Origin: JACRBR01 sp964371355
GTDB taxonomy: Bacteria; Chloroflexota; Dehalococcoidia; DSTF01; JACRBR01
DNA length: 64,000 nt
Assembly: GCA_964371355.1 (NCBI GenBank)
Contig: CAYJMG010000009.1
Coordinates: 60,926 to 124,925, forward strand
Direction of reading: 5' to 3'
The notes under the pieces are model-generated. The model saw only the letters and a list, made by a program, of their open reading frames with translations. It had not been told where the DNA came from and ran no database searches. The translations under genes were made by a program, and so were the position numbers. Below, in pieces: positions 48,444-56,734 of the stretch. The first letter of the stretch is position 1. The number at the start of each line of letters is the position of its first letter.

Positions 48444-48860
48444 ATGATACGCGGTGAATTCAATCATGACGCGCCGTATTTTCGGGTAGTCATCAACTTC
48501 GACGACTCGGCGAAAGGCCCCCTCGAACTCACGGCCTCACTGTTGGCTGATACTGGCGCTGATCATTGCGTCCTGACCCCCAGCGTCTACCAGAAGATGG
48601 GGATTAGTTACGACGACTTCCGAAAGTTCGATTTGGCCGTAGATACTGGCGGATTCGGGGGTGAATTCACCGCTCGAAGTGTCCCTGGGCATATCAATCT
48701 GCGTGACGAGGACGGAACTTACTGGAGAATTGCGGTCAATATAGACGTAGCCAAACCCCATCCTGACACTTACTGGCTACCATCTGTGCTCGGCCGAGAC
48801 GTGCTCAACCACTTTCGGCTGTCTATGGAGCTGAGCACGTCTGAGTTAGGCTTGTCGTGA
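48444..48860 (+). CDS. Retropepsin-like aspartic protease
   Basis: This 138-residue protein has the retropepsin active-site motif ASLLADTGADHCVL (DTGA, residues about 30-43) and a later SVLGRDVLNHFRL, which matches the hydrophobic-hydrophobic-Gly motif after the second flap. Such single-domain proteins act as dimers. It is directly downstream of the DUF5678 gene and its stop overlaps a small frame (48857). A protease role in processing the partner, or regulation by it, is inference. Confidence 0.78.
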   Translation: MIRGEFNHDAPYFRVVINFDDSAKGPLELTASLLADTGADHCVLTPSVYQKMGISYDDFRKFDLAVDTGGFGGEFTARSVPGHINLRDEDGTYWRIAVNIDVAKPHPDTYWLPSVLGRDVLNHFRLSMELSTSELGLS

Positions 48861-49090
48861 TGGATCGACACCCTATTTCTCTCGCCCACATGACGATAGA
48901 ACAGGCCTTGAAGAAGGCGATGGACGCTGGCCCCTATCTCAAGAATGGGGAGCCGCGCCCCAAGCCTACTCCTGCGGATTTCTCTGCCGTCCCTTCGCAA
49001 CTGTCAACCGTAAACGGCGAACAGTACACTCCCCCACATGCGCATCGGCTTCGACTTCGACGGCGTCCTCTGCCCCACGCCCTTCGGTAG
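48857..49090 (+). CDS. Small overlapping ORF, possible third gene of the module
   Basis: GTG 48857 overlaps the protease stop as GTGA and opens a 77-residue frame beginning MMDRHPISLAHMTIEQALKKAMDAG. The first 50 residues have coding-like composition with an amphipathic helix; the remainder overlaps the HAD gene start (49038) and is Arg/Leu rich. It may be a real, short coupled gene or chance. Confidence 0.35.
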   Translation: MMDRHPISLAHMTIEQALKKAMDAGPYLKNGEPRPKPTPADFSAVPSQLSTVNGEQYTPPHAHRLRLRRRPLPHALR

Positions 49091-49619
49091 GCTCGCCGTC
49101 CACCCCCCCTCACCCGTCGAGGACCTGCCTCCCGACTTCGCTTCGATGTACGACAACCGCCCGCCCGTGAACCCGCTGCGCCTCGCGCTCGAGTACATGC
49201 GCTTCGCCTGGCGCGGCGCCGCCCGGGACGGCGGCACGGTGCTGCGCGGCTTGGCCGCCTCGCACGAGCTGTACATCGTGACCGGGCGGAGCCGGAAGGG
49301 TGAGCGGCTCATGGAGCGCTGGCTGCGCGCCCGCGGCTGGCGCGACTGCTTCAGCGGTATCTGGATGGCGCCCAGTGGCCTCCGCCCGCCGCAGCACAAG
49401 CTCGCCGTCGCGCGGATAGCCGGCATCGATATCCACATCGACGACGACCCCCGCACCGCCTACCACCTCGCGAAGCACGGCGTCCGCACCTACCTGCTCG
49501 ACCACGCCGGCGCCCACGGCCGCCTGCCGCTCCCCGAAGGCTGCTCCCTCGTCCGCTCCCTCTCTGATTTCGCCGCCGCGATCGCCTCTTCAACAGATTC
49601 AGCAGACGGCGTCAGATGA
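49038..49619 (+). CDS. HAD-superfamily phosphatase
   Basis: This 193-residue HAD hydrolase starts with the nucleophile motif RIGFDFDGVLCP, has the second motif LYIVTGRS, Lys in QHKLAVAR and the acidic motif IHIDDDPRTA. It resembles 5'-nucleotidases and similar small phosphatases, with the substrate unknown. ATG 49038 is at the edge of the preceding frame. Its coding style (GCC, CTC) is like the core genes, unlike the AT-richer neighbours. Confidence 0.82.
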   Translation: MRIGFDFDGVLCPTPFGRLAVHPPSPVEDLPPDFASMYDNRPPVNPLRLALEYMRFAWRGAARDGGTVLRGLAASHELYIVTGRSRKGERLMERWLRARGWRDCFSGIWMAPSGLRPPQHKLAVARIAGIDIHIDDDPRTAYHLAKHGVRTYLLDHAGAHGRLPLPEGCSLVRSLSDFAAAIASSTDSADGVR

Positions 49620-50250
49620 GACGTCCGTAGCGCGCGAGGTTGCGGCCCGCGCCGTGCTTGCGGCATCGCACGCTGAGGCAATGCACCCTCGTCCCTCGTG
49701 CGAAGCAAGGCTCGCCGCGCCGGCGCGAGGGGCCGTCTTTCTTCCGAAAGTGATCTGGCGCGCTTGGAGATCGCCGCCAGCGCGCCCTACCCTCGCCACG
49801 GCAACGTCAGCCTGCCGGAGACCTCCAGGCTGACAGACTGAAAGGGGGGCTGAGACGGAAACCTGGAACTGCCTTCCAACTCGATCAGTCAGCGGGCGCT
49901 CGGTCGTGGCGTTTCCAGCTTCCAGCTTCGGTGCGTTGTCTGCAGGCGACGATCAAGTTGGAGCGGCAGTAGTCACGAGAACGCAGGAGAGGCCACCGTC
50001 CATGCCAGTAAGTGCAGTTCTGCGAAACAATTTCCCTTCACCACCCTGCGCTTTCCGCAGAGGCCGCGATTTGCATCCAGCGTCGCTACCGGCGCCGAGT
50101 ATCCATCCAATCCCAGGCGCCGCCGCGCGGCAAGGGGATCCACCAAACAATTGAATCTGAAAGTCGAAAGTCCGAAATCTGGCCGTTAACAAATTGGATC
50201 GAGGCTCGATGGTCGAAACAACACCACGGACGCGCTGCCCGGCCTCGTCG
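49620..50250. other. Noncoding stretch with composite element, copy 2
   Basis: These 631 bases between the HAD gene and capA-like gene hold the second copy of the roughly 435-base element (49750-50181), a hairpin GTCAGCCTG-N11-CAGGCTGAC (49806-49834) and two TTCCAGC heptamers (49913-49926). No gene is supported. Confidence 0.65.
49750..49778. repeat. 29-base dispersed repeat, copy 2
   Basis: The 29 bases are identical to 46254-46282. The distance to the second shared section (50144-50181) is about 400 bases, similar to copy 1. Confidence 0.9.
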
Positions 50251-51354
50251 CTACGGCGTGGGGATCGGCTCCGCGGCCGGTGCCAGCGCTGCGCTCGCGG
50301 TCTCGATGCGGTCCAGGATCTGCGCGGCCTCGTCGCCCTCGGCGGGGCGGGGTTGGTACTCGTCGTATATGTGGACCGGCGTGTACTTCGTGGCGGTGAC
50401 GCGGGTGCCGGTGAAGGTGATCTCGAGCATCGCGCCCTGCTGCGTTTCGAGCGACCAGTCCTGGTCGAAGACGAAGTTGCCAAGCGCGTACGCGACGAAT
50501 GTCCCGCCGATCTGCTCGTGCGCCTGTACCCAGTGCGGGTGGTTGCCTATCACCAGATCGGCTCCGGCCGCCGCTGCCGCGCGCGCGAACTCGCGCTGCC
50601 GCTCGGTGGGGCGGGCGGTGTACTCGACGCCCCAGTGGGGCATGATGACGACGACGTGCGCGAACTTCTTCGCGTTGGCGACGTCCTCGGCAACGGTCGC
50701 GGCGTCCATGGGTGCGCTACCGGCTGTCGTTGCGGTCGCCTGGTAGTAGGTGGCGATGTCGTCGTACGCCAGGAAGGCGAAGTACACGCCGTTGCGCTCG
50801 ACGACGACGGGCTTGCGGGCCTCCGTGAGATCCGCTCCGGAACCGGCGGACTCGATGCCGGCGGCGCGCAGGTTGGCGGCGGTGTCGAGCATCGCCTGGT
50901 CGCCGCATGAGGCCGCGCCGCAGTCCTTGATGTGGTTGGCGGCGTGGGCGATGACGTCGTATCCGGCGTACGCGAGCCCTTCGGTGACGGCAGCGACGCC
51001 GCCAAGGCTGAATGTCTCGATGCAGCCGGTGGGCACGACGGCGTCGGAGATCGTGGAGTCGAGGGAGCCGACGGTGAGATCTGCCCCGGTCAATGTGTCG
51101 TGCAGGGGCTGGAACGGGAGCGTCCAGTCGCCGCCGAGCGCGGTGACGATCGCGTCGGTGCAGCGCGCGGGGATGATGTCGCCGGTGAACAGCAGCGTCG
51201 TGACCGGTTCGACCGTTGCCTGCGCCGTCGGCGTCGTTACGGCAGCGGGTTCGAGCGTGGGTGTGTGCGTCGGCACGATGTCCGAGGCGACGCCACAGGC
51301 CGTCACGAGCAGACCGGCGATCGCGGGGACCGCGAGACGCATGAGCATCGCCAC
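50251..51354 (-). CDS. CapA-family metallophosphatase-like lipoprotein
   Basis: This 367-residue protein begins with a lipoprotein signal (MRLAVPAIAGLLVTAC) and has the CapA/PGA-synthesis fold of the calcineurin-like metallophosphatase superfamily: LLFTGDIIPARC, LDSTISD, HAANHIKDCG (usually LANNH), VIMPHWGVEY and VIGNHPHWVQ. CapA members take part in anionic polymer export or act as phosphatases. No capsule genes are nearby, so the role is open. Start ATG 51354. The region upstream holds a heptamer repeat. Confidence 0.85.
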   Translation of the reverse strand: MAMLMRLAVPAIAGLLVTACGVASDIVPTHTPTLEPAAVTTPTAQATVEPVTTLLFTGDIIPARCTDAIVTALGGDWTLPFQPLHDTLTGADLTVGSLDSTISDAVVPTGCIETFSLGGVAAVTEGLAYAGYDVIAHAANHIKDCGAASCGDQAMLDTAANLRAAGIESAGSGADLTEARKPVVVERNGVYFAFLAYDDIATYYQATATTAGSAPMDAATVAEDVANAKKFAHVVVIMPHWGVEYTARPTERQREFARAAAAAGADLVIGNHPHWVQAHEQIGGTFVAYALGNFVFDQDWSLETQQGAMLEITFTGTRVTATKYTPVHIYDEYQPRPAEGDEAAQILDRIETASAALAPAAEPIPTP

Positions 51355-51428
51355 GAGGGTACCCTACCTGCCGGCCGGGTTGCGATGCCCGCGTGCCGTT
51401 CGATGAGGACCGCCGGGTGAGTAGCGCA

Positions 51429-51456
51429 GGCTGGAAGCTGGAGGCTGGGCGCTGGA
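51429..51456. repeat. GCTGGA heptamer tandem repeat
   Basis: Four 7-base units, GGCTGGA, AGCTGGA, GGCTGGG and CGCTGGA, lie upstream of the capA-like gene. The complement (TCCAGC) is the same as the pair at 49913-49926. Confidence 0.8.
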
Positions 51457-51535
51457 TCGCACCGTCCGTGATGCCACCGGGTCGGCCGGGGACTGTGGCG
51501 GGCATACGTACGGAGGGCGGAAGAGGAGCGACTTG

Positions 51536-51963
51536 ATGGCGGAAGTCACATTGCGCGGGATCCACCTGTTGTGAGGGACGTCGCTGCCACGGTCGAGTTC
51601 TATCGCCGTGCCGGGCTGGAGTTCGACTACGTGGGCGAGCACTTCGCGCGCGCGGCCGGCGGGCGGGCGGCGCTGGAGATCGGGAGCTATGAGCTGACGC
51701 GCAGCTATGACCCCGGGTTCAACGAGCCGCGGCTGGGTGGAGCGACCGGCTCCGCTGCCGCGCTGCAGATCGGCGTCGGGTCACGGGAGGCGGTCGACGC
51801 GGTGTTCGACGGCCTCACAGGGGCGGGATATGCGGGCCACCTGGCGCCGATCGACGCGTTCTGGGGCGCGCGGTATACGGAGGTGCGGGATCCGGACGGC
51901 AACATCGTGGGGTTTCAGAGCCCGGTGGACGAGAGCATGCGCAGCGCGCCTCCCGCCGTCTAG
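51536..51963 (+). pseudogene. VOC (glyoxalase-like) protein, frameshifted near the start
   Basis: From ATG 51536 (GAGGAG at 51523-51528) the frame reads MAEVTLRGIHLL and stops at TGA 51572. One base out of phase, GTG 51571 continues VRDVAATVEFYRRAGLEF and DAFWGARYTEVRDPDGNIVGF to the stop 51961-51963, giving the rest of a vicinal-oxygen-chelate domain. Restoring one base near 51570 would give a normal 140-residue protein. Alternatively translation starts at GTG 51571 and lacks the first strand. Stop overlaps the ccsB stop in CTAG. Confidence 0.75.
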
Positions 51964-52844
51964 ACGCCCGCGTAGGAGTGGAGGCCAGAGACCCAGAGGT
52001 TCACGGCGAAGTACGTGAACAGGACCGCGGCGTACCCGACGATGAGCAATCCTGCCGAGCGCTTGCCTCGCCAGCCGCGCAGGCCGCGCGCGTGCAGGTA
52101 GCCGGCGTAGATGAGCCAGGTCACGAGGGCCGACGTCTCCTTCGGGTCCCAGCCCCAGTAGCGGCCCCATGCGTCGTTGGCCCACCACGCACCCAGCGCG
52201 ATGCCCAGCGCCAGCATCGGGAAGCCGACGAGCACGGACGTGTGCGCGATCTCCTCCAGCCGGGCAGAGGACGGCAGCCGCGGGAAGCGGCGCTTTCCGT
52301 CCTGGACGAAGTACAGCACGGCAGCCCCGAATGAGACGGAGAGCGCGCTGTACGACATCATCATCATCCCGACGTGGATGCCCAGGATGCGGTTGGCCTG
52401 CAGCGCCGGAATGAGGGGCGTGATCTCCGGTGGGAAGAACACGAGGGCGACCGTGAAGAGCGCGGCGATGCCGGGGAAGAGCACCGCGCCCAGCGAACGC
52501 TGCCCGAAGGCACGCTCGAAGATGACGTAGCAGAGTGCCGAACCCCAGCCGAGGGCGATCGTGTACTCGTACATGTTCGCGTAGGGCGGGTGCTCCGTCG
52601 CGGCCCAGCGGAACGCCAGCGAAAGCGTAAGCGCCGCGAACATGAGCCATGAAGTAGCGGTGGCGGCCGGGCCCAGCCACGCAGGCGGCTCGGACCGGGC
52701 GGCGATGGTCATGCTGGTGCCAGCGGTAGTCTCAGCCGCGCGATAAGCGACCCGCGGCCAGAGCGGCAGCGCCAGGTACAGCGCGGCGCCCCCGAGTGCG
52801 AGGGCGTAGGCGACGATGAAGGCGTTGTAGGCGAGCGATTCCAG
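51960..52844 (-). CDS. ccsB: Cytochrome c biogenesis protein CcsA/CcsB (haem handling)
   Basis: This System II partner of ResB has the tryptophan-rich haem motif GAWWANDAWGRYWGWDPKE and conserved histidines (GIHVGMMMMSY, GLHSYAGV). From ATG 52712 the protein is 250 residues, but the frame continues upstream for 44 codons with a convincing first membrane helix (LESLAYNAFIVAYALALGGAALYLALP). No ATG, GTG or TTG is found before an in-frame stop, so CTG 52842-52844 is the likely start, giving 294 residues, the usual length. Either CTG is used or a start was lost by sequence error. Confidence 0.82.
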   Translation of the reverse strand: MESLAYNAFIVAYALALGGAALYLALPLWPRVAYRAAETTAGTSMTIAARSEPPAWLGPAATATSWLMFAALTLSLAFRWAATEHPPYANMYEYTIALGWGSALCYVIFERAFGQRSLGAVLFPGIAALFTVALVFFPPEITPLIPALQANRILGIHVGMMMMSYSALSVSFGAAVLYFVQDGKRRFPRLPSSARLEEIAHTSVLVGFPMLALGIALGAWWANDAWGRYWGWDPKETSALVTWLIYAGYLHARGLRGWRGKRSAGLLIVGYAAVLFTYFAVNLWVSGLHSYAGV

Positions 52845-52932
52845 CGCGGTGCCTCGTTGGCGGTGGTGTGACCCTTACATGATGACGCGCCGGCGCGGGA
52901 CGCGCCACGGGCCTGTTGGCCGCGTCAATCGG

Positions 52933-53871
52933 TCAGAACCCGGCGAAGTCGTCGGCGAAGAGGGCCACGGCGCCGCCGGTGTGCCAGAACACGACAGTGC
53001 CGCTCACCTGGCCGCGGTTGACGGCGGCGATGAGCCCCGCCATCGCCTTTCCTGTGTACACCGGGTCCAGCAGCAGGGCTTCGGTCCGGGCGGCGAGCCG
53101 GACGGCGTCTCGCGCCTCGTTGGTGATGGACGCGTACTTCGGGCCGCAATGGTCGGCGACGAGCATCTCGCCCGCGGGCTCCGGCCGCCCCGCCAGCTCG
53201 GCCGTCTTCGCGGCCAGCCGCGGCACGCTCACCGTCAACGGCACTGGCGGGCGCGAGACATCGATGCCGAGCACGCGGACTTCGCGCGGAAGGCCGGCAA
53301 GGAGGCCGGCGTGCGTGCCGCCGCTGCCGTCGGCGATGACGATCCAGTCCGGTGGCTGCGGCATCTGCGCCAGCAGCTCGCCGGCGGCATGGACGTACGC
53401 TAGCGCACCCACGGGCGTCGCGCCGCCGACGGGCATGTGGTACGCCGAGGTGCCGATCTTCTCGGCGACGCGTTTCACCTCGGACTCGAGGTCGGCCCAG
53501 TTCTCCGTGCCGAGGTAAGTGATCTCCGCGCCGAACAGGCGGTCGAGGATGAGGTTGCCGGAGTCGCGCTTCGGGGCATCGCCACCCAGTACCAGGTGGC
53601 ACTTGAGGCCGAGCTTCGCGCAGGCGGCCGCCGTCATGCGGCAGAAGTTCGACTGCTGCCCGCCTGTCGTCACCACGGTGTCGCAGCCTTTCTCGATCGC
53701 CTCTCGCAACAAGTAGTCGAGTTTGCGCGCCTTGTTGCCGCCGAGCGCGAGGCCGGTGAGGTCGTCGCGTTTCACGAGGACGCGCACGCCCAACTCGGCA
53801 GAGAGCCGCGGCGCTTCATCCAGCGGCGTCGGCAGGACGGAGAGCGGGGTGAAGACGGGTGTGGTGGTCAT
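52933..53871 (-). CDS. D-cysteine desulfhydrase/ACC deaminase family protein
   Basis: This 312-residue fold-type II PLP enzyme has LVKRDDLTGLALGGNKARKLDYLL (the Schiff-base Lys in GGNKARK), VVTTGGQQSNFCRMTAAACA, and WIVIADGSGGTHAGLLAGL (PLP phosphate cradle). The family includes D-cysteine desulfhydrase and ACC deaminase; the residues separating them cannot be judged with confidence. Start ATG 53869-53871, preceded by a perfect TATAAT. Confidence 0.85.
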   Translation of the reverse strand: MTTTPVFTPLSVLPTPLDEAPRLSAELGVRVLVKRDDLTGLALGGNKARKLDYLLREAIEKGCDTVVTTGGQQSNFCRMTAAACAKLGLKCHLVLGGDAPKRDSGNLILDRLFGAEITYLGTENWADLESEVKRVAEKIGTSAYHMPVGGATPVGALAYVHAAGELLAQMPQPPDWIVIADGSGGTHAGLLAGLPREVRVLGIDVSRPPVPLTVSVPRLAAKTAELAGRPEPAGEMLVADHCGPKYASITNEARDAVRLAARTEALLLDPVYTGKAMAGLIAAVNRGQVSGTVVFWHTGGAVALFADDFAGF

Positions 53872-54298
53872 CCAGGAGTCCCTCGTGCGTTCGGATTATA
53901 GTCGAGCACCGGGCGCGGGACAGCGGCGTGGCGCCGGGGTGCGGTGGAGCTACGATGACCGCGCGCGGCCGTGCCAATGCGACGGTGTACGCGCTCTGGC
54001 GCCTGGGGGCTCCCGGTCGGCGCGAGCCGGTCGGCCCCTGACTGCCCCACCGTCATCTACATAGTTTCCGTCATCCCAGCGTGCATGTTCCCGCCGATGC
54101 GGGCCGCTCGTTACTGCGCGTAGCATTCCGGGACTCCGGCCCGCTCGTGTTGAGGGCACCTGCCAGTTCGTGTCAGCAGTGATCGGGAGCCATTCGCCGG
54201 CGCGAATCTGGTGTTTCGATTTTCGTAACGCGCGGCGGTGGCACGCGGTGCTCGCGGTTGCAAGACTGGATCGTATCCCTACATCAAGGAGCGGGATG
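53872..54298. other. Gap upstream of the MMPL gene
   Basis: The 427 bases hold the promoter of the minus-strand PLP enzyme (53895-53923) and otherwise no supported gene. AAGGAG at 54286-54291 is the ribosome site of the MMPL gene. No operator for that gene was recognised. Confidence 0.55.
53895..53923 (-). promoter_or_regulatory. Promoter of the D-cysteine desulfhydrase-like gene
   Basis: On the minus strand, TATAAT (53900-53895) is a perfect -10; CTGTCC (53923-53918), 17 bases before, is a weak -35. The ATG lies 24 bases downstream, giving a leader of under 20 bases. Confidence 0.6.
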
Positions 54299-56533
54299 AT
54301 GCGGTTTTTCTCAACTGAACGGTTGGCGCGAGCGAGCGCGCGGCGGCCCTGGATCGCCATCGCCGCGTGGGTGGTGTTGCTGGTCGCCGGAGGGTACCTG
54401 ACGACGGGCCTGGGCGATGTGCTGACGACGGACTTCCAGTTCACGACGCGGCCGGAATCCGTGCAGGCCGATGACCTGCTGGAGGCGCGGCTGCGCGGGC
54501 CCAGGCAAGCGCAGGAGGTGGTGCTGGTCAGCTCGGAGAGCGCCACGGTAGATGACGAGGCCTTCCGGTCGGCGGCGGAAGGGCTGATTGCCGAGCTTCG
54601 CGGGCTCGACGGGACCGTAGCCAGCGCCGTGAGCTACTACGAGACGCAGGCCGTCGGGCTGGTCTCGGACGACCGGCACACGCTGCTGATCCCGGTGAAC
54701 ATCATCGGTGATGCCGGCGATGCCGCGGACAACGTGAAGCCTGTGGTCGAGGTGATCGAGGCCGCGAACAGGGGCGACGGCCTGGATGTGCTGACCATCG
54801 GTCAAGGGAGTATCGGCCGGGCGTTCAACGAAGGCTCGTCGCACGATGCCGAGACGGGCGAACGCATCGGCGTACCGGTGGCGCTGCTGATCCTGCTGCT
54901 GGTGTTCGGCGCGGCGGTGGCGGCGGGCATCCCGCTGATCATGGCGATCGTCGCAATCGTCATCGCCTTCGGTACGGCCACGCTGATCGGCCAGGGGTAC
55001 GAGCTGTCCTTCCTGATCACGAACATCGTGCCGATGATCGGCCTGGCGGTGGGCATCGACTACACGCTGCTGATCGTCCAGCGGTTCCGCGAGGAGCGTG
55101 CGCATGGCCGCGAGAAGCATGAGGCGATCGCGATGGCGGGCGCGACCGCCAGCAGGACGGTGTTGTTCTCCGGCGGCACCGTCATCGTCGGCCTGGTGGG
55201 CATGACGATCGTGCCCAGCACCGTCTACCGCAGCATCGCCATCGGGACGAGCGTCGTGACGGGCGTCGCGGTGCTCTCCGCGCTGACCCTGCTTCCGGCG
55301 GTGCTGAGTCTGCTGGGCGACAAGGTGAACGCGCTGAAGCTGCCGTTCATCCAGGGCGTGGTGCGCCGCGATACTGACGCCACCTCGGGCTTCTGGGGCC
55401 GCGTGGCCTCGCTGGTGATGGGTCACCCGTGGATCAGCGTCGGTGTCTCGGCCGGGTTGCTGATCGTGCTGGCGCTGCCGGCGCTGTCGCTCAACCTGGG
55501 GCTTTCGGGCGTGACGACGCTCCCTGAGGACAGCGAGCAGCGCCAGGCGTTCTCGATCCTGGAGCAGGAGTTCTCGGGCGGGCGTATCGCACCGGTCGAG
55601 GTGGTGGTGGACGCGCCGGACGTCTCGGTGGCTCCCGTGCAGGATGGCGTGCGCAGGCTCGAGGAGGCGCTGGCGGCGGAGGATGGCACGGACTATGGCG
55701 ACCCGCAGACGGAGACCAACGAGGCGGGCGACCTGCTGCTGTTCAGCGTCCCGCTGAACGCCGACCCGGACAGCGAGGCGGCACACGCCGCGATCCGGCG
55801 GCTGCGCAGTGACATCATCCCGCAGGCATTCGATGGCGTCGACGCCGATGTGCTGGTGACGGGGTCGATCGCGGAGAACGAGGACTTCTACGCCGTTATC
55901 CGGCAGTACGCGCCGTATGTGTTTGGCTTCGTGCTTGGCCTCAGCTTCCTGCTGTTGATGGTCGTGTTCCGCTCGATCGTCGTGCCGCTGAAGGCGCTGG
56001 TCATGAACCTGCTGAGCGTGGGCGCGGCGTACGGACTGCTCGTGCTCGTGTTCCAGGAGGGCGTCGGGCGCAGCGTGCTGGGCTTCCAGCAGACCGAGAA
56101 CATCGAGGCGTGGTTGCCCCTGTTCCTGTTCTCGGTGCTGTTCGGGCTCTCGATGGACTACCACGTGTTCCTGCTGAGCCGGATCAAGGAGCACTTCGAC
56201 CAGACGGGCGACAACGCGGAGTCGGTGGCGTTCGGCCTGCGCTCGACGGCGGGGATGATCACCGGCGCGGCGATGATCATGGTCGCGGTGTTCACGGGCT
56301 TCGCGCTGGGCGACATGGTGTCGCTGCAGCAGGTGGGCTTCGGGCTGGCGGTGGCCGTGATCCTGGACGCGACGATCATCCGGTCGGTGCTGGTGCCCGC
56401 GAGTATGGAGCTGCTGGGCGACTGGAACTGGTACCTGCCGTCGTGGCTGCAGTGGCTGCCGCGGTTGCAAGTCGAGGGGCCCGCGCCCGCGCATCAGCCC
56501 GCGCCACAAGCGATAGGGGCCGGCGGCCGCTAA
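54299..56533 (+). CDS. MMPL/RND-family transporter
   Basis: This 744-residue membrane transporter belongs to the MMPL branch of RND proteins, which export lipids or other hydrophobic molecules in proton-driven fashion. It has an N-terminal helix, an extracellular domain (about 35-160), a first block of helices with GLAVGIDYTLLIVQRFREERAHG (the conserved Asp-Tyr proton relay), a second extracellular part (about 425-545) and a second block with GLSMDYHVFLLSRIKEHFDQTG. The start is ATG 54299 (or 54296), behind AAGGAG; the longer frame from 54170 lacks support. A strong hairpin follows the gene. Confidence 0.92.
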   Translation: MRFFSTERLARASARRPWIAIAAWVVLLVAGGYLTTGLGDVLTTDFQFTTRPESVQADDLLEARLRGPRQAQEVVLVSSESATVDDEAFRSAAEGLIAELRGLDGTVASAVSYYETQAVGLVSDDRHTLLIPVNIIGDAGDAADNVKPVVEVIEAANRGDGLDVLTIGQGSIGRAFNEGSSHDAETGERIGVPVALLILLLVFGAAVAAGIPLIMAIVAIVIAFGTATLIGQGYELSFLITNIVPMIGLAVGIDYTLLIVQRFREERAHGREKHEAIAMAGATASRTVLFSGGTVIVGLVGMTIVPSTVYRSIAIGTSVVTGVAVLSALTLLPAVLSLLGDKVNALKLPFIQGVVRRDTDATSGFWGRVASLVMGHPWISVGVSAGLLIVLALPALSLNLGLSGVTTLPEDSEQRQAFSILEQEFSGGRIAPVEVVVDAPDVSVAPVQDGVRRLEEALAAEDGTDYGDPQTETNEAGDLLLFSVPLNADPDSEAAHAAIRRLRSDIIPQAFDGVDADVLVTGSIAENEDFYAVIRQYAPYVFGFVLGLSFLLLMVVFRSIVVPLKALVMNLLSVGAAYGLLVLVFQEGVGRSVLGFQQTENIEAWLPLFLFSVLFGLSMDYHVFLLSRIKEHFDQTGDNAESVAFGLRSTAGMITGAAMIMVAVFTGFALGDMVSLQQVGFGLAVAVILDATIIRSVLVPASMELLGDWNWYLPSWLQWLPRLQVEGPAPAHQPAPQAIGAGGR

Positions 56534-56556
56534 CGCACCCGCACACTGCACAGCGA

Positions 56557-56589
56557 ACGCGACGCGCGTCTGCGAGGTGCGCGTCGCGT
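56557..56589. terminator. Hairpin after the MMPL gene
   Basis: ACGCGACGCGC (56557-56567) and GCGCGTCGCGT (56579-56589) form a perfect 11-base stem with an 11-base loop, 24 bases after the stop. Confidence 0.75.
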
Positions 56590-56734
56590 CCCTATGTACG
56601 CGATGTGAGCGTGTTCACATTCACGCATCGTCCTGAACGGCATTCGTCACGAAGTCGAAAGGAGTGCGGTGCACCGCTGCGGCACGATCGCTACGGCCGG
56701 ACAGCATCATTGATGACAGGGAAGGGAGGCGTGT

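Noticed and set aside
54311..56551. 746-codon open frame on the minus strand opposite the MMPL gene
   Set aside because: Mirror of a clear membrane-transporter gene; composition rich in Arg, His and Gln with no fold or signal.
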